Source of the DNA: CAIWXH01 sp964555675
GTDB taxonomy: Bacteria > Chloroflexota > Chloroflexia > Chloroflexales > Chloroflexaceae
DNA: 8,079 nt
NCBI GenBank assembly: GCA_964555675.1
Contig: CAZKTU010000276.1
Coordinates: 1 to 8,079, forward strand
Direction of reading: 5' to 3'
Positions 1 to 6,903 of this stretch are shown here, piece by piece. Made by a program: the position numbers and the translations under genes. Below the pieces are notes generated by a model. That model was not told the DNA's origin. It worked only from the letters and a program-made list of their open reading frames with translations, and did no database searches. Positions within the stretch are counted from its first letter, which is position 1, and each line of letters begins with the position of its first letter.

Positions 1-25
1 GGCAACGTCGCTGACGCTCGTTGCC
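1..25. repeat. Inverted repeat GGCAACG...CGTTGCC at window edge
   Basis: Seven-base perfect arms at 1-7 and 19-25 surround an 11-base loop. The pairing could continue beyond the left edge only if arm positions were offset, which cannot be seen here. An alternative small stem, CGTC (6-9) with GACG (13-16), competes with it. Together with the stem at 38-62 it makes the operon 3' region rich in secondary structure. Role unknown; it may be a second stem of the same termination region or part of a downstream element. Confidence 0.4.
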
Positions 26-37
26 GCCTGGAGGACT

Positions 38-62
38 TCAGGGAGGGCCAGGCCCTCCCTGA
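38..62 (-). terminator. Strong hairpin just downstream of the last gene, possible terminator without U-tract
   Basis: A perfect inverted repeat has 12-base arms at 38-49 and 51-62 around a single central A; in RNA the loop would take about 3 nt (49-51). It begins 16 bases after the stop codon of the large glycosyltransferase gene, in the right place to end the operon. No run of U follows on either strand, so it is not a classical intrinsic terminator. It may act as a U-less terminator, a 3'-end-protecting stem or a palindromic protein site. The pairing is seen; the role is inferred. Confidence 0.55.
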
Positions 63-78
63 CCCACCCACTACCACT

Positions 79-3000
79 TCATCCTTCCTCCTTGTCGAGG
101 CGCTCGAGGCGCGAGCGCAGCAGCTCGACCTCGGCGCGCAGGCGGCGCTGCTCGCGCAGGCTCTCGTCGAGGGCGGGCAGCAGGGTGGCGATCAGGTCTT
201 TGTTGAAGCGCTCCTGTCCGGCGATCACCGGGTCGAGGTAGGGCTCCTTCAGGTGGGCCGTGAGCTGCCGGCGCAGCCAGGCCACCGCCGGCCCCACCAC
301 GGGCAGCCCCGAGCGCACGCTGTAGCCCGGCCGGCTGATCCCCGCCGCCTGTTGCAGCGAGGCCCTGCTGGCGCCGTCGAGCAGGCCCGGCGTCGCCGTC
401 GCCCCCAGCTCGACCAGGCGCAGCAGCTCGTCCGCGAAGCGCTGCCGCGTGAAGGCCAGGGCCCGCGCCACGCCGCGCTGGGCCAGGCGCGCATAGAGCG
501 GGCGGGGCCGGCTGAAGCGGGCGATGCTCGCCTCGATCCGCTCGATCAGCTTGCTCCACACATAGTGCTCGGCCACATAGGCCCGCCCCCGCTCGCCCAG
601 CTCGTCGCCGTGGGCCGGGTCGGCCAGCAGGGCATCCACCGCGGCGCGGAAGCTCTCGTAGCTGCCGATGGCGTAGCCGCCGCCCGACTTCTCGACATGG
701 TCGCGGGTCACCGCGCAGTCGGCGTGGACCAGGATGGGCCGGCCGTGCTGCCACGACTCCATGATCACGATCGAGAAGCTCTCGTTCTGCGAGAGCTGGC
801 AGAGGGCCAGGGCCCCGGCGTAGGCGTCGGCCAGCTGCTGCCGCTCGGCCAGCATGCCCAGGCTCACGATGTCGGGCCGCGCGGGCACGGGCACGTCGCC
901 GGTCCCGGCCAGCACCAGGGCCAGCGGGCCGGGGCGCTCGGCCTTGTAGCGCGTGAAGTAGTCGAGCAGCAGCGGCACATTCTTGGCGTGCTCGAGCCGC
1001 CCGCTGTAGAGCAGGGCCGGCCCCGCGATCCCCGTCCTGGCCCTGAAGGCCGCCGGGTCGCCCGGGCTCGGGCTGTCGGGGAAGCCGTAGCCGATCCGCA
1101 CCCGATAAGGGTTGCGCACATCCAGCGCGTCCGAGGCCAGGGTGCTCTCGGGGTCGGTGTTGAAGAAGAGGGCCGCGCCCCGCTCGAGCATCTCGCGGAA
1201 GACCCCCAGGCGCGCCGAGGGCTCGTCGTGCAGACAGGGCACCAGGGCGGCCCGCTCGGGCGCAGCCAGCACGGGCCAGTAGCTCGTGCCGAAGAGGTAG
1301 GGCGTGTAGATCAGGCAGGCGTACTCGTCGGCGTGCGCGGCGACGAAGCGCTCGAGCTCGACGCTGCGCAGGTTGTTGGCCATGAAGCGCTGCTCCTCGT
1401 AGGAGCGCAGGCGCTCGCCCTTGTTGGCCCGCTGCAGCAGCGTGTGGAAGACCGCCATGTCCACCTTGGTCGTGCTGAAGCGGCGCACTGTGACGCCGTT
1501 CAGCTGCTCGACCCCGGGGGGCACGTGGTCGCTCCAGTCGCCCATGTCGACCGTGCAGGTGGTGAGGGCCTCGACCGTGTGGCCGCGCGCGGCCAGCTGC
1601 TCGGCCCAGCTGCGGATGCCGCTCTCGGCCCCGCCGAGCACCTGCGGGCCGTAGCGCGGCGCCACCACCGCGATCTTGCGCCCGCGTAGGGCCGCCAACT
1701 CCTCGGGCGTCGCCGGGGCCAGGCTATGGACGGCCAGCGGGTCGCCATGATCGCCAGGGGCGGGCAGCTCGTCGAGCAGACTCGCAACCTGGGCGGCCAG
1801 GCCCGCCGTATCGCCGGGGGCGAAGAGCAAGCCGGCGCCGTCGAGCGTGCCGGGGATGGCGGTGGCGTCGGTCGCCACGACGGGGCGGCCGCGGGCCATG
1901 GCCTCGACCACGGGCATGCAGAAGCCCTCGTGGACGCTGGCGGTGACGAAGACGGCGCAGGCCCTGTAGCAGCTCTCGAGGGTCGCGGCGTCGACCTGGC
2001 CGGCGAAGATCACCGCGTCGGCCACGCCCAGGCTCTCGGCCAGGGCTTTGACCTCATCGGCGTAGGCCCTGTAGGCGGGCAGCTTGTCGTCGCCGATCAG
2101 CAGCAGCGCGGCCGCGGGGTGGCGGGCCAGGATGGCGGGCATGGCCTCGACCAGCACATGCACGCCCTTGTTGCGGGCCATGCGGCCCACGTAGAGCAGC
2201 ACGTGCTTGCCGGCCAGCCCCAGGGCCTCGACCACGGCGGGGTCGGGCGCGCCGGCGTAGCCGACCTCCTCGACCACGGCGTAGGGCATCAGCGTGACCC
2301 GGCCGGGGGCGATCTTGCCCGTGGCGATCAGCTCGTCGCAGGTGAAGCGACTGTGGCTGACGGCGTAGTCGGCGAAGGCCACCAGGTCGACATTCTCGCG
2401 CCCGCGCACCAGGTCGGCGTAGCCGGGCCAGGCGGGGCCCCACAGCTCGGGCGGGGTGACCCCGTGGTAGTCGAAGATCACCACGCCGCGCCTGACCTGG
2501 CGGATCAGCTCGGCCAGCTCGTAATAGGTCGAGTAGTTGACAATCACCACGTCGGCCCGCCGGAAGTGCTCGAGGGCCGGCGAGCTGAGAGCCGGGTTGT
2601 GCAGCTCGTACGGCTTGACCACGGCCATCGAGCGGCGCAGGTCGGCCGGCAGCCGCCCGTCGACGTACTCGGTCAGCACCAGGGCGTGGTAGCCGGCTTC
2701 GCGCAGGGTACGCAGCTGCGAGACGATATGGCCGCCCACGGCGTCGTTCGCCACCACATTGCCGTTGATGATCGCCACCCGCGGCGCGGTGTCGGGCGCG
2801 TAGCTGATCGCCACCCTCAGCGGCGCGATGCCGCGGGCGCTCAGCCAGGCCGCGCCCTCTTCGACCAGCTCGACTTGCAGCAGGTAAGCCCCGGGCGCGG
2901 GGGGCGGATCGACCCGCAGCTCGACCCGGGCGCTCATGCCGGGCGGCACGGGGCCGGGCAGCTCGGCGCGGCCGCCGTCGGCCAGCACGGCCCCCGTGTG

Positions 3001-3165
3001 GTCGAGCCAGCGGTAGCCCAGCCGGGCCGGGTGGGGACCGACGACGATCCAGGGCGAGCGCCCATTGTTGTGCAGCTCGACCTCGAGCAGGGCGACCTCG
3101 CCCCAGAAGAGCGCGGCGGGGGGCTCGTTGATCAGTGTATAGGTGGCAGCAAGGAGCTGGGTCAT
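79..3165 (-). CDS. Large bifunctional glycosyltransferase: Ig-like domain, two GT4 domains, coiled-coil tail
   Basis: 1028-residue protein from the ATG at 3165. The frame is open further upstream to 3282, but that would overlap the GT2 gene by 77 bases and give an unlikely Pro/Arg-rich leader, whereas MTQLLAATYTL begins a regular beta-rich domain; only a poorly placed AAAGG (17 nt upstream) is visible. Domains: Ig-like beta sandwich (about 1-120; HNNG, RLGYRWLDHTG, PPGMSARVEL, PGAYLLQVEL); first GT4 (about 128-470) with GRMARNKG (327-334) and an EX7E motif E413-E421 in HEGFCMPVVEAM; second GT4 (about 496-885) with GGAE near its N-terminus (511-514), SGRLEHAKN (721-729) and EX7E E795-E803 in NESFSIVIMESW; then a helical tail (about 885-1028) whose 953-988 part resembles the 580-residue glycosyltransferase upstream, ending in charged coiled coil. 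Both catalytic motifs look intact, so it may add two sugars in sequence. No signal peptide or membrane segment is seen. It is the last gene before a strong hairpin. Substrates are unknown. Confidence 0.9.
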   Translation of the reverse strand: MTQLLAATYTLINEPPAALFWGEVALLEVELHNNGRSPWIVVGPHPARLGYRWLDHTGAVLADGGRAELPGPVPPGMSARVELRVDPPPAPGAYLLQVELVEEGAAWLSARGIAPLRVAISYAPDTAPRVAIINGNVVANDAVGGHIVSQLRTLREAGYHALVLTEYVDGRLPADLRRSMAVVKPYELHNPALSSPALEHFRRADVVIVNYSTYYELAELIRQVRRGVVIFDYHGVTPPELWGPAWPGYADLVRGRENVDLVAFADYAVSHSRFTCDELIATGKIAPGRVTLMPYAVVEEVGYAGAPDPAVVEALGLAGKHVLLYVGRMARNKGVHVLVEAMPAILARHPAAALLLIGDDKLPAYRAYADEVKALAESLGVADAVIFAGQVDAATLESCYRACAVFVTASVHEGFCMPVVEAMARGRPVVATDATAIPGTLDGAGLLFAPGDTAGLAAQVASLLDELPAPGDHGDPLAVHSLAPATPEELAALRGRKIAVVAPRYGPQVLGGAESGIRSWAEQLAARGHTVEALTTCTVDMGDWSDHVPPGVEQLNGVTVRRFSTTKVDMAVFHTLLQRANKGERLRSYEEQRFMANNLRSVELERFVAAHADEYACLIYTPYLFGTSYWPVLAAPERAALVPCLHDEPSARLGVFREMLERGAALFFNTDPESTLASDALDVRNPYRVRIGYGFPDSPSPGDPAAFRARTGIAGPALLYSGRLEHAKNVPLLLDYFTRYKAERPGPLALVLAGTGDVPVPARPDIVSLGMLAERQQLADAYAGALALCQLSQNESFSIVIMESWQHGRPILVHADCAVTRDHVEKSGGGYAIGSYESFRAAVDALLADPAHGDELGERGRAYVAEHYVWSKLIERIEASIARFSRPRPLYARLAQRGVARALAFTRQRFADELLRLVELGATATPGLLDGASRASLQQAAGISRPGYSVRSGLPVVGPAVAWLRRQLTAHLKEPYLDPVIAGQERFNKDLIATLLPALDESLREQRRLRAEVELLRSRLERLDKEEG

Positions 3166-3205
3166 AGCCAGGTTAGGGGCTACCTTTCTTGCCTCAGGAT
3201 AGCGC

Positions 3206-4213
3206 TCAGAGCGCGATAAGCTCGTCGGCGCACGCGGCGGCGCGCCGGTAGAAGGTATGGGCCAGCTCGCGACGCAGGCCAATCAGCAGGCCCGCCATGG
3301 CGGCATGGGCCTCGGCGGGCAACTCGGGCTCGAGGGCGCGCCGGGCGGCCACCAGGCCGGGTAGGGCGGCCAGGGTCTCGGCGTAGGCCCAGCGCAGGGC
3401 CCGGCCCTCGGCGTGGTGGCCGTGCAGCCCGATAAAGGCCCGCTCGGCCTCGGCGAAGGGGCCGAGCAGCTGTTCAAGGCTGTAGCTCTTCAGCACGAAG
3501 CGCAGACGGCCGTGGTTGTAGCGGGCGCTGCGGGCCAGCTCGTCGCGCAGCGAGCTCGACTCCTGGTGCACGAGCGTCGCCCGCGGCTCGTAGCGCAGGG
3601 TGTAGCCGGCCAACCGCAGGCGCCGGCAGAGGTCCATATCCTCGAAGTAGGCCGGGCCGTAGCCCTCGTCGAGTAGGCCGACTTGCACGAGGGCGGCGGA
3701 GCGCAGCGCGATTGCGGCGAAGGTCAGCAGCTCGGCGTCGCGCGGGGTGTCGTGCTGGCCCGCGTCGGGCTCGTGCCAGCCCACGTGGCGGGCGAGGGCC
3801 CGCGGCCAGTCGAGGGTGACGCCCGCGTGCTGGATCGTCCCGTCGGGGTAGCGGATCTTGCAGCCCACGGCGCCGACGGCGGGCTCGGCGAAGGGCGCCG
3901 TGATCGCGCCGAGCCAGCCGGGGTCGACCAGGGTGTCCTGGTTGAGCAGGATGATCGCCTCAGGCGGCGCGGCCTCGGCCAGCAGGGCCCGCATGCCGGT
4001 GTTCATGCCGCCGGCGAAGCCCAGATTGCGCTCGTTGCGGATCAGGGTGAAAGCGGGGAAGCGCGCGGCCACCCGCTCGGCGGTGCCGTCGGCCGAGGCA
4101 TTGTCGACCACCACGACCTGCCCGGGCGCGGGGTCGAGGGCCGCCAGGCGTTCGAGACAGGCGATCGCCTCGTCGCCGCCGTTCCAGGTCAGGACAATCA
4201 CGGCGCTCTGCAT
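3206..4213 (-). CDS. GT2 family glycosyltransferase (rhamnosyltransferase-like)
   Basis: 335-residue GT-A-fold transferase of the WbbL/rhamnosyltransferase-like group, which adds a sugar from a nucleotide donor to a growing lipid-linked glycan on the cytoplasmic side. Visible motifs are VVDNASADGT (35-44, nucleotide binding), NLGFAGGMNTGM (63-74), LLNQDT (89-94, with D93 at the metal-binding DxD position), IQHAG (127-131), YFEDMDLCRRLRLAGY (189-204, with the catalytic-type ED pair E191-D192) and LVHQESSS (214-221, the late histidine of the family). The catalytic domain ends around 240, and a helical C-terminal part of about 95 residues follows with no transmembrane segment. The ATG at 4213 overlaps the preceding stop by one base (TGATG), and AGAGG lies 7 nt upstream, within the end of the previous gene, so the start is well supported. 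Sugar specificity (rhamnose or another) cannot be decided from the sequence. Confidence 0.92.
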   Translation of the reverse strand: MQSAVIVLTWNGGDEAIACLERLAALDPAPGQVVVVDNASADGTAERVAARFPAFTLIRNERNLGFAGGMNTGMRALLAEAAPPEAIILLNQDTLVDPGWLGAITAPFAEPAVGAVGCKIRYPDGTIQHAGVTLDWPRALARHVGWHEPDAGQHDTPRDAELLTFAAIALRSAALVQVGLLDEGYGPAYFEDMDLCRRLRLAGYTLRYEPRATLVHQESSSLRDELARSARYNHGRLRFVLKSYSLEQLLGPFAEAERAFIGLHGHHAEGRALRWAYAETLAALPGLVAARRALEPELPAEAHAAMAGLLIGLRRELAHTFYRRAAACADELIAL

Positions 4214-5955
4214 CAGCGGGCCTCTGGAGGTGTGTCGGCGGCGGGGGGCGGGGCGGGCTCGCCGCGCTGGAGGGCCCGCAGCTGCTGCTCGGCCTCCTCG
4301 AGGCCGGCCAGCTGCTCGGCGAAGTCGCGCACCTGCTGGCCGAGCAGGTGGCGCTCGCGCACCGAGCGCTCGTTCAGGCCGTCGAGCCCCTTGAGCAGGT
4401 CGTCGAGCCGCTGGTGGGCCTGGCGCACCGCGACGGTGAGCTCGCCGGCCAGCTGGTCGCTGTACTCGGCGCTGGCGTAGGCGGCCCGGATGGCGGCGGC
4501 GTTATGCTCTTGCTGGCGGGCGATCAGCGGGTGCAGCAGCGGCCAGACCAGGCGCTCCATCAGCAGGCGGCGCACCGCGCCGAGGCGGCCCCCGCCGGCC
4601 GGCGTCAGGCCGTCGAGCCGCCAGGTGCCGTCGAGGGCCTGGAGCGCGCTGTTGCGGGTCGCCTGGAGCAGGCGGCCCCGCTCGAGGCGGGCCACGTCGG
4701 TCTCCTGCGGCTGGGTCTGCTCGGGCGCCTGGGTCATAGCGCTTGCCGTCCTTGTGCGCGGCGCCGCCGGGGCGGCCTCCAGAAACGTGACGATCGGCCG
4801 CACCAGGGCCGGCCAGGCGAAACGCGGGGCGAGGGCCCGCGCCCGCGCCGCCATCGCGGCCCGCTCGGTTTCATCGGCGAGCAGCGTGACGAGGGCCTGC
4901 GCAACTGCCGCCTCGTCCTCGGGCGGGGCCACCAGGCCCAGGCCGTGCTCGCGGGCCAGGGCGGCGGCCTGGTCGCCATCGCTGAGCAGGCTGGGCAGCC
5001 CGACCCAGAGGTGGTCGAGGACGCGCGAGCGCAGCGCGGCGTAGGCGGTCTCGAGGTGCTGGCGGTGCAATGATACCACGACCGTCGCGTCGAGCAGGAA
5101 GTCGGCCCGCTGGGCGTAGGGCGCCCACTGCTCGTAGAAGAAGACGTGGCTGCCGAGCAGGCCCAGCTCAGCGGCGAGGGCCCGCGCGGCCAGGGGCGCC
5201 CGCGGGGCGGCCACGGCGCCGGGGTGGCGCCCGGCCAGAAAGACCAGGCGCGCCGTCGGGACCTGCTCCACCACCGCGGGCATGGCCCGGATCAGGGTCA
5301 GGGGGTCCATCCAATCCCAGAGGCCGCCGCTCCACAGCACCAGCGGGTCGGCGGGGCTGATGCCGAGGCGCTCGCGCAGGCCGGGCCCGCTGCGGGCGGG
5401 CGGCTCGGCGGGCAGGCCGAAGGGCACCACGTCGATCAGGCCGCGCAGCAGGGGGTCGGCGTCGGACTGGGCGGGGGTCACGCGGCCGGCGGCCATCAGG
5501 GCGCCGATATAGAGGTCGCGCTGGCGCTCGGTGGCGCAGAGGAACATGTCGCCCGCCGCGATCTGGCGACCGAGCAGGGCCACGTCGCCCCGCGTGCGCT
5601 GCTCGCGCTCGGCGGGGGGCGCGGCGCGCATCAGCTCGAGGTTCTCGAGCAGGATGGGGTCGTAGAGGTCGAGGATCAGGTGAGCCCTGACCTGGGCCAG
5701 CTCGGGGTGGGGCTCGAGCAGGTAGCCATTGGCGAGGATAACCTCGGCGCGGCCTGTGTGGACGGCCAGAGAAGCCGGGTCGCCCCAAACGAAGTGACCG
5801 GTGCGCACCCCGGGCGCCGCGATGCCGATCGGCTGCGGGGCGATCAGGGTCACCTCGGCGTGGGGGGCGAGGGCCCGCGCGAGCTCCCAGTATCTGATGC
5901 CAGGGCCGGCCATCAGCGGGCCGACGACATCGTGGCTGACGATCAACAGGCGCAT
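4213..5955 (-). CDS. GT4-fold (GT-B) glycosyltransferase with C-terminal helical extension
   Basis: 580-residue predicted glycosyltransferase. The N-terminal Rossmann half begins MRLLIVSHDVVGPLMAGPG and includes GIRYWELARAL (19-29) and LILDLYDP (93-100). The donor-binding half includes LVLWSGGLWDWMDPLTLIRAMP (starting at 205), LVFLAGRHPG (237-246) and LDHLWVGLPSLLSDGD (313-328). The usual EX7E motif is not intact: D314 sits where the second Glu is expected, A306 where the first is, and E302 lies four residues earlier. The catalytic region ends near 395. A Pro/Gln-rich linker (about 395-420) joins it to a helical tail (about 420-560) and a Pro-rich end. Part of the tail (448-485) resembles the tail of the large glycosyltransferase at 79-3165. 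The ATG start at 5955 has only a weak ribosome-binding site (GTGAG-like). The stop TGA overlaps the next start as TGATG, suggesting coupled translation. Donor and linkage are unknown. Catalytic fold confident; tail function unknown. Confidence 0.87.
   Translation of the reverse strand: MRLLIVSHDVVGPLMAGPGIRYWELARALAPHAEVTLIAPQPIGIAAPGVRTGHFVWGDPASLAVHTGRAEVILANGYLLEPHPELAQVRAHLILDLYDPILLENLELMRAAPPAEREQRTRGDVALLGRQIAAGDMFLCATERQRDLYIGALMAAGRVTPAQSDADPLLRGLIDVVPFGLPAEPPARSGPGLRERLGISPADPLVLWSGGLWDWMDPLTLIRAMPAVVEQVPTARLVFLAGRHPGAVAAPRAPLAARALAAELGLLGSHVFFYEQWAPYAQRADFLLDATVVVSLHRQHLETAYAALRSRVLDHLWVGLPSLLSDGDQAAALAREHGLGLVAPPEDEAAVAQALVTLLADETERAAMAARARALAPRFAWPALVRPIVTFLEAAPAAPRTRTASAMTQAPEQTQPQETDVARLERGRLLQATRNSALQALDGTWRLDGLTPAGGGRLGAVRRLLMERLVWPLLHPLIARQQEHNAAAIRAAYASAEYSDQLAGELTVAVRQAHQRLDDLLKGLDGLNERSVRERHLLGQQVRDFAEQLAGLEEAEQQLRALQRGEPAPPPAADTPPEAR
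4221..4225 (-). promoter_or_regulatory. Ribosome-binding site of GT2 gene
   Basis: AGAGG on the minus strand lies 7 nt before the ATG at 4213 and inside the last codons of the upstream glycosyltransferase gene. With the TGATG stop/start overlap it supports this start and suggests translational coupling of the two glycosyltransferases. Confidence 0.6.
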
Positions 5956-5976
5956 GGGCGGCTCACATGGTTCATC

Positions 5977-6846
5977 TTAGCGCCGCCCGAGCGCCCGCAA
6001 GAGCCGCATGAGGCGACCCTGCTCGATCCGGCGCAGCAGGCTCTCGAGGCGGGCGATGTGGGCGTTCTTGGCGGCCAACTCGGCCTCGAGGCGGGCGACG
6101 TAGGCCCGACCCTCGGCGGCGGCGACCTCGAGCAGGGCCGCCCTGACGCGGGCATCCGCGGCTGCGGCCAGGGCCCCGCGCTGCTCGACCGCGCCGGCGC
6201 GCAGGTCGTCATTCTCGCGCCGCAGCTCCCAGAGGCGTCGCTCGTAGTCGCGCACGACTCGCTGGACGGGCGCGCCGCTGCGCCGGAAGCGGACGGCCCA
6301 GGGTGTGATGAAGGCGGCGTCGAAGTCGACATCGCGGAAGAGCCCGTGGCGGGCGAAGAGCGCGGCCCAGTACTCGGGCGGGTTGACGTTGAAGTGGGTC
6401 GCCTCTTTGTAGTCGAGGGGCGAGGACGAGAAGAGCACGTCGTCGCTGTGGGCGCAGAAGTTGGCCACGGCGGCCTCGGCCTCGGCCTTCGGCATATGCT
6501 CGAGCACCTCGATGCAGACGATCAGGTCGTAGCGCCGACCGAAGGGCGCGGCCACCGAGCCGACGCGCACATGCTCGCGCACCGACTCATGGGCGCTGGC
6601 GACGGCGAACTCCGAGATATCCACGCCCTCGGCGTCGACCCCGCGGGCCCGCAACTGCTCGACCAGCAGGCCCAAGGCGCAGCCCGCGTCGAGGGCCGTG
6701 CCCGGCCCGATCTCGGCCACGATGCGCTCGGCCACACCCCCGAAGAAGCCCAGCCAGGCCTCGTCGCGCCTGTAGGGCGCCCCGCAACCTAGGGCGTAGT
6801 AGCTCGCGTTAAACAGCGCCTGTGGATCTAAGCTCAATCCGGTCAC
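5977..6846 (-). CDS. Class I SAM-dependent methyltransferase with C-terminal coiled coil
   Basis: 289-residue predicted methyltransferase, probably acting on a sugar of the glycan made by this cluster. Motif I is ALDAGCALGLL (51-61), the acidic SAM-ribose residue lies in GVDIS (D76), and DLIVCIEVLEHM (107-118) is the motif typical of Methyltransf_11/23-type enzymes. The catalytic fold ends near residue 190. From about 200 to 275 the chain is rich in Leu/Ala/Glu/Arg heptads, followed by a basic tail, RLMRLLRALGRR (278-289), so a long coiled coil with a possibly membrane- or partner-binding end is predicted. The GTG start at 6846 is chosen because AGGAG lies 8 nt upstream; no closer in-frame alternative fits. 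It follows wzt by 57 bases and precedes the next gene by 21. Related coiled-coil methyltransferases occur in many glycan clusters. A chain-capping role like that of WbdD is possible but not shown, and no kinase domain is present. The exact acceptor (O-, N- or C-methylation) cannot be told. Confidence 0.87.
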   Translation of the reverse strand: MTGLSLDPQALFNASYYALGCGAPYRRDEAWLGFFGGVAERIVAEIGPGTALDAGCALGLLVEQLRARGVDAEGVDISEFAVASAHESVREHVRVGSVAAPFGRRYDLIVCIEVLEHMPKAEAEAAVANFCAHSDDVLFSSSPLDYKEATHFNVNPPEYWAALFARHGLFRDVDFDAAFITPWAVRFRRSGAPVQRVVRDYERRLWELRRENDDLRAGAVEQRGALAAAADARVRAALLEVAAAEGRAYVARLEAELAAKNAHIARLESLLRRIEQGRLMRLLRALGRR

Positions 6847-6903
6847 TCCCCACTCTCCTGCTCGCCAAGTATAACCCGACCATACGCTCTCGAGGTAGAA
6901 AAT
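6847..6903 (-). promoter_or_regulatory. Short AT-richer spacer between wzt and methyltransferase, weak internal promoter candidate
   Basis: This 57-base spacer is the longest internal gap in the operon and is AT-richer than its surroundings. On the minus strand TATACT (6868-6873) matches five of six bases of a sigma-70 -10 box, but nothing like TTGACA stands 16-18 bases upstream. If used, transcription would begin only some 14-16 bases before the GTG, right at the ribosome-binding site. It could equally be a simple spacer. Confidence 0.25.
6855..6859 (-). promoter_or_regulatory. Ribosome-binding site that decides the GTG start of the methyltransferase
   Basis: AGGAG on the minus strand ends 8 nt before the GTG at 6846. 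It is the best Shine-Dalgarno match among the genes here and fixes the otherwise uncertain GTG start. Confidence 0.65.

Noticed and set aside
253..1689. Long plus-strand open frame (478 codons) opposite the large glycosyltransferase gene
   Set aside because: Rich in Gly/Arg/His/Gln with no recognisable motif. It lies antisense to a gene with clear catalytic motifs and is the expected shadow in high-GC DNA.
3202..3214. GCGCT-CAG-AGCGC small hairpin overlapping the GT2 stop codon
   Set aside because: Only five base pairs and no U-tract. Such stems are frequent by chance at this GC content, and the next gene appears to belong to the same operon.
1726..3219. Long plus-strand open frame (497 codons)
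   Set aside because: Same reason: low-complexity Gly/His/Val/Asp-rich translation antisense to the Ig-like and first GT4 domains.
5956..5976. Extra ATG triplets just upstream of the 580-residue glycosyltransferase start, possible mini-ORF
   Set aside because: One is ATG followed at once by TGA, and the other opens a frame that ends within the next gene's first codons. No ribosome-binding site supports either.
5146..6792. Long plus-strand open frame (548 codons) spanning two minus-strand genes
   Set aside because: Crosses the boundary of two real genes and has no domain-like pattern; a GC-driven shadow frame.
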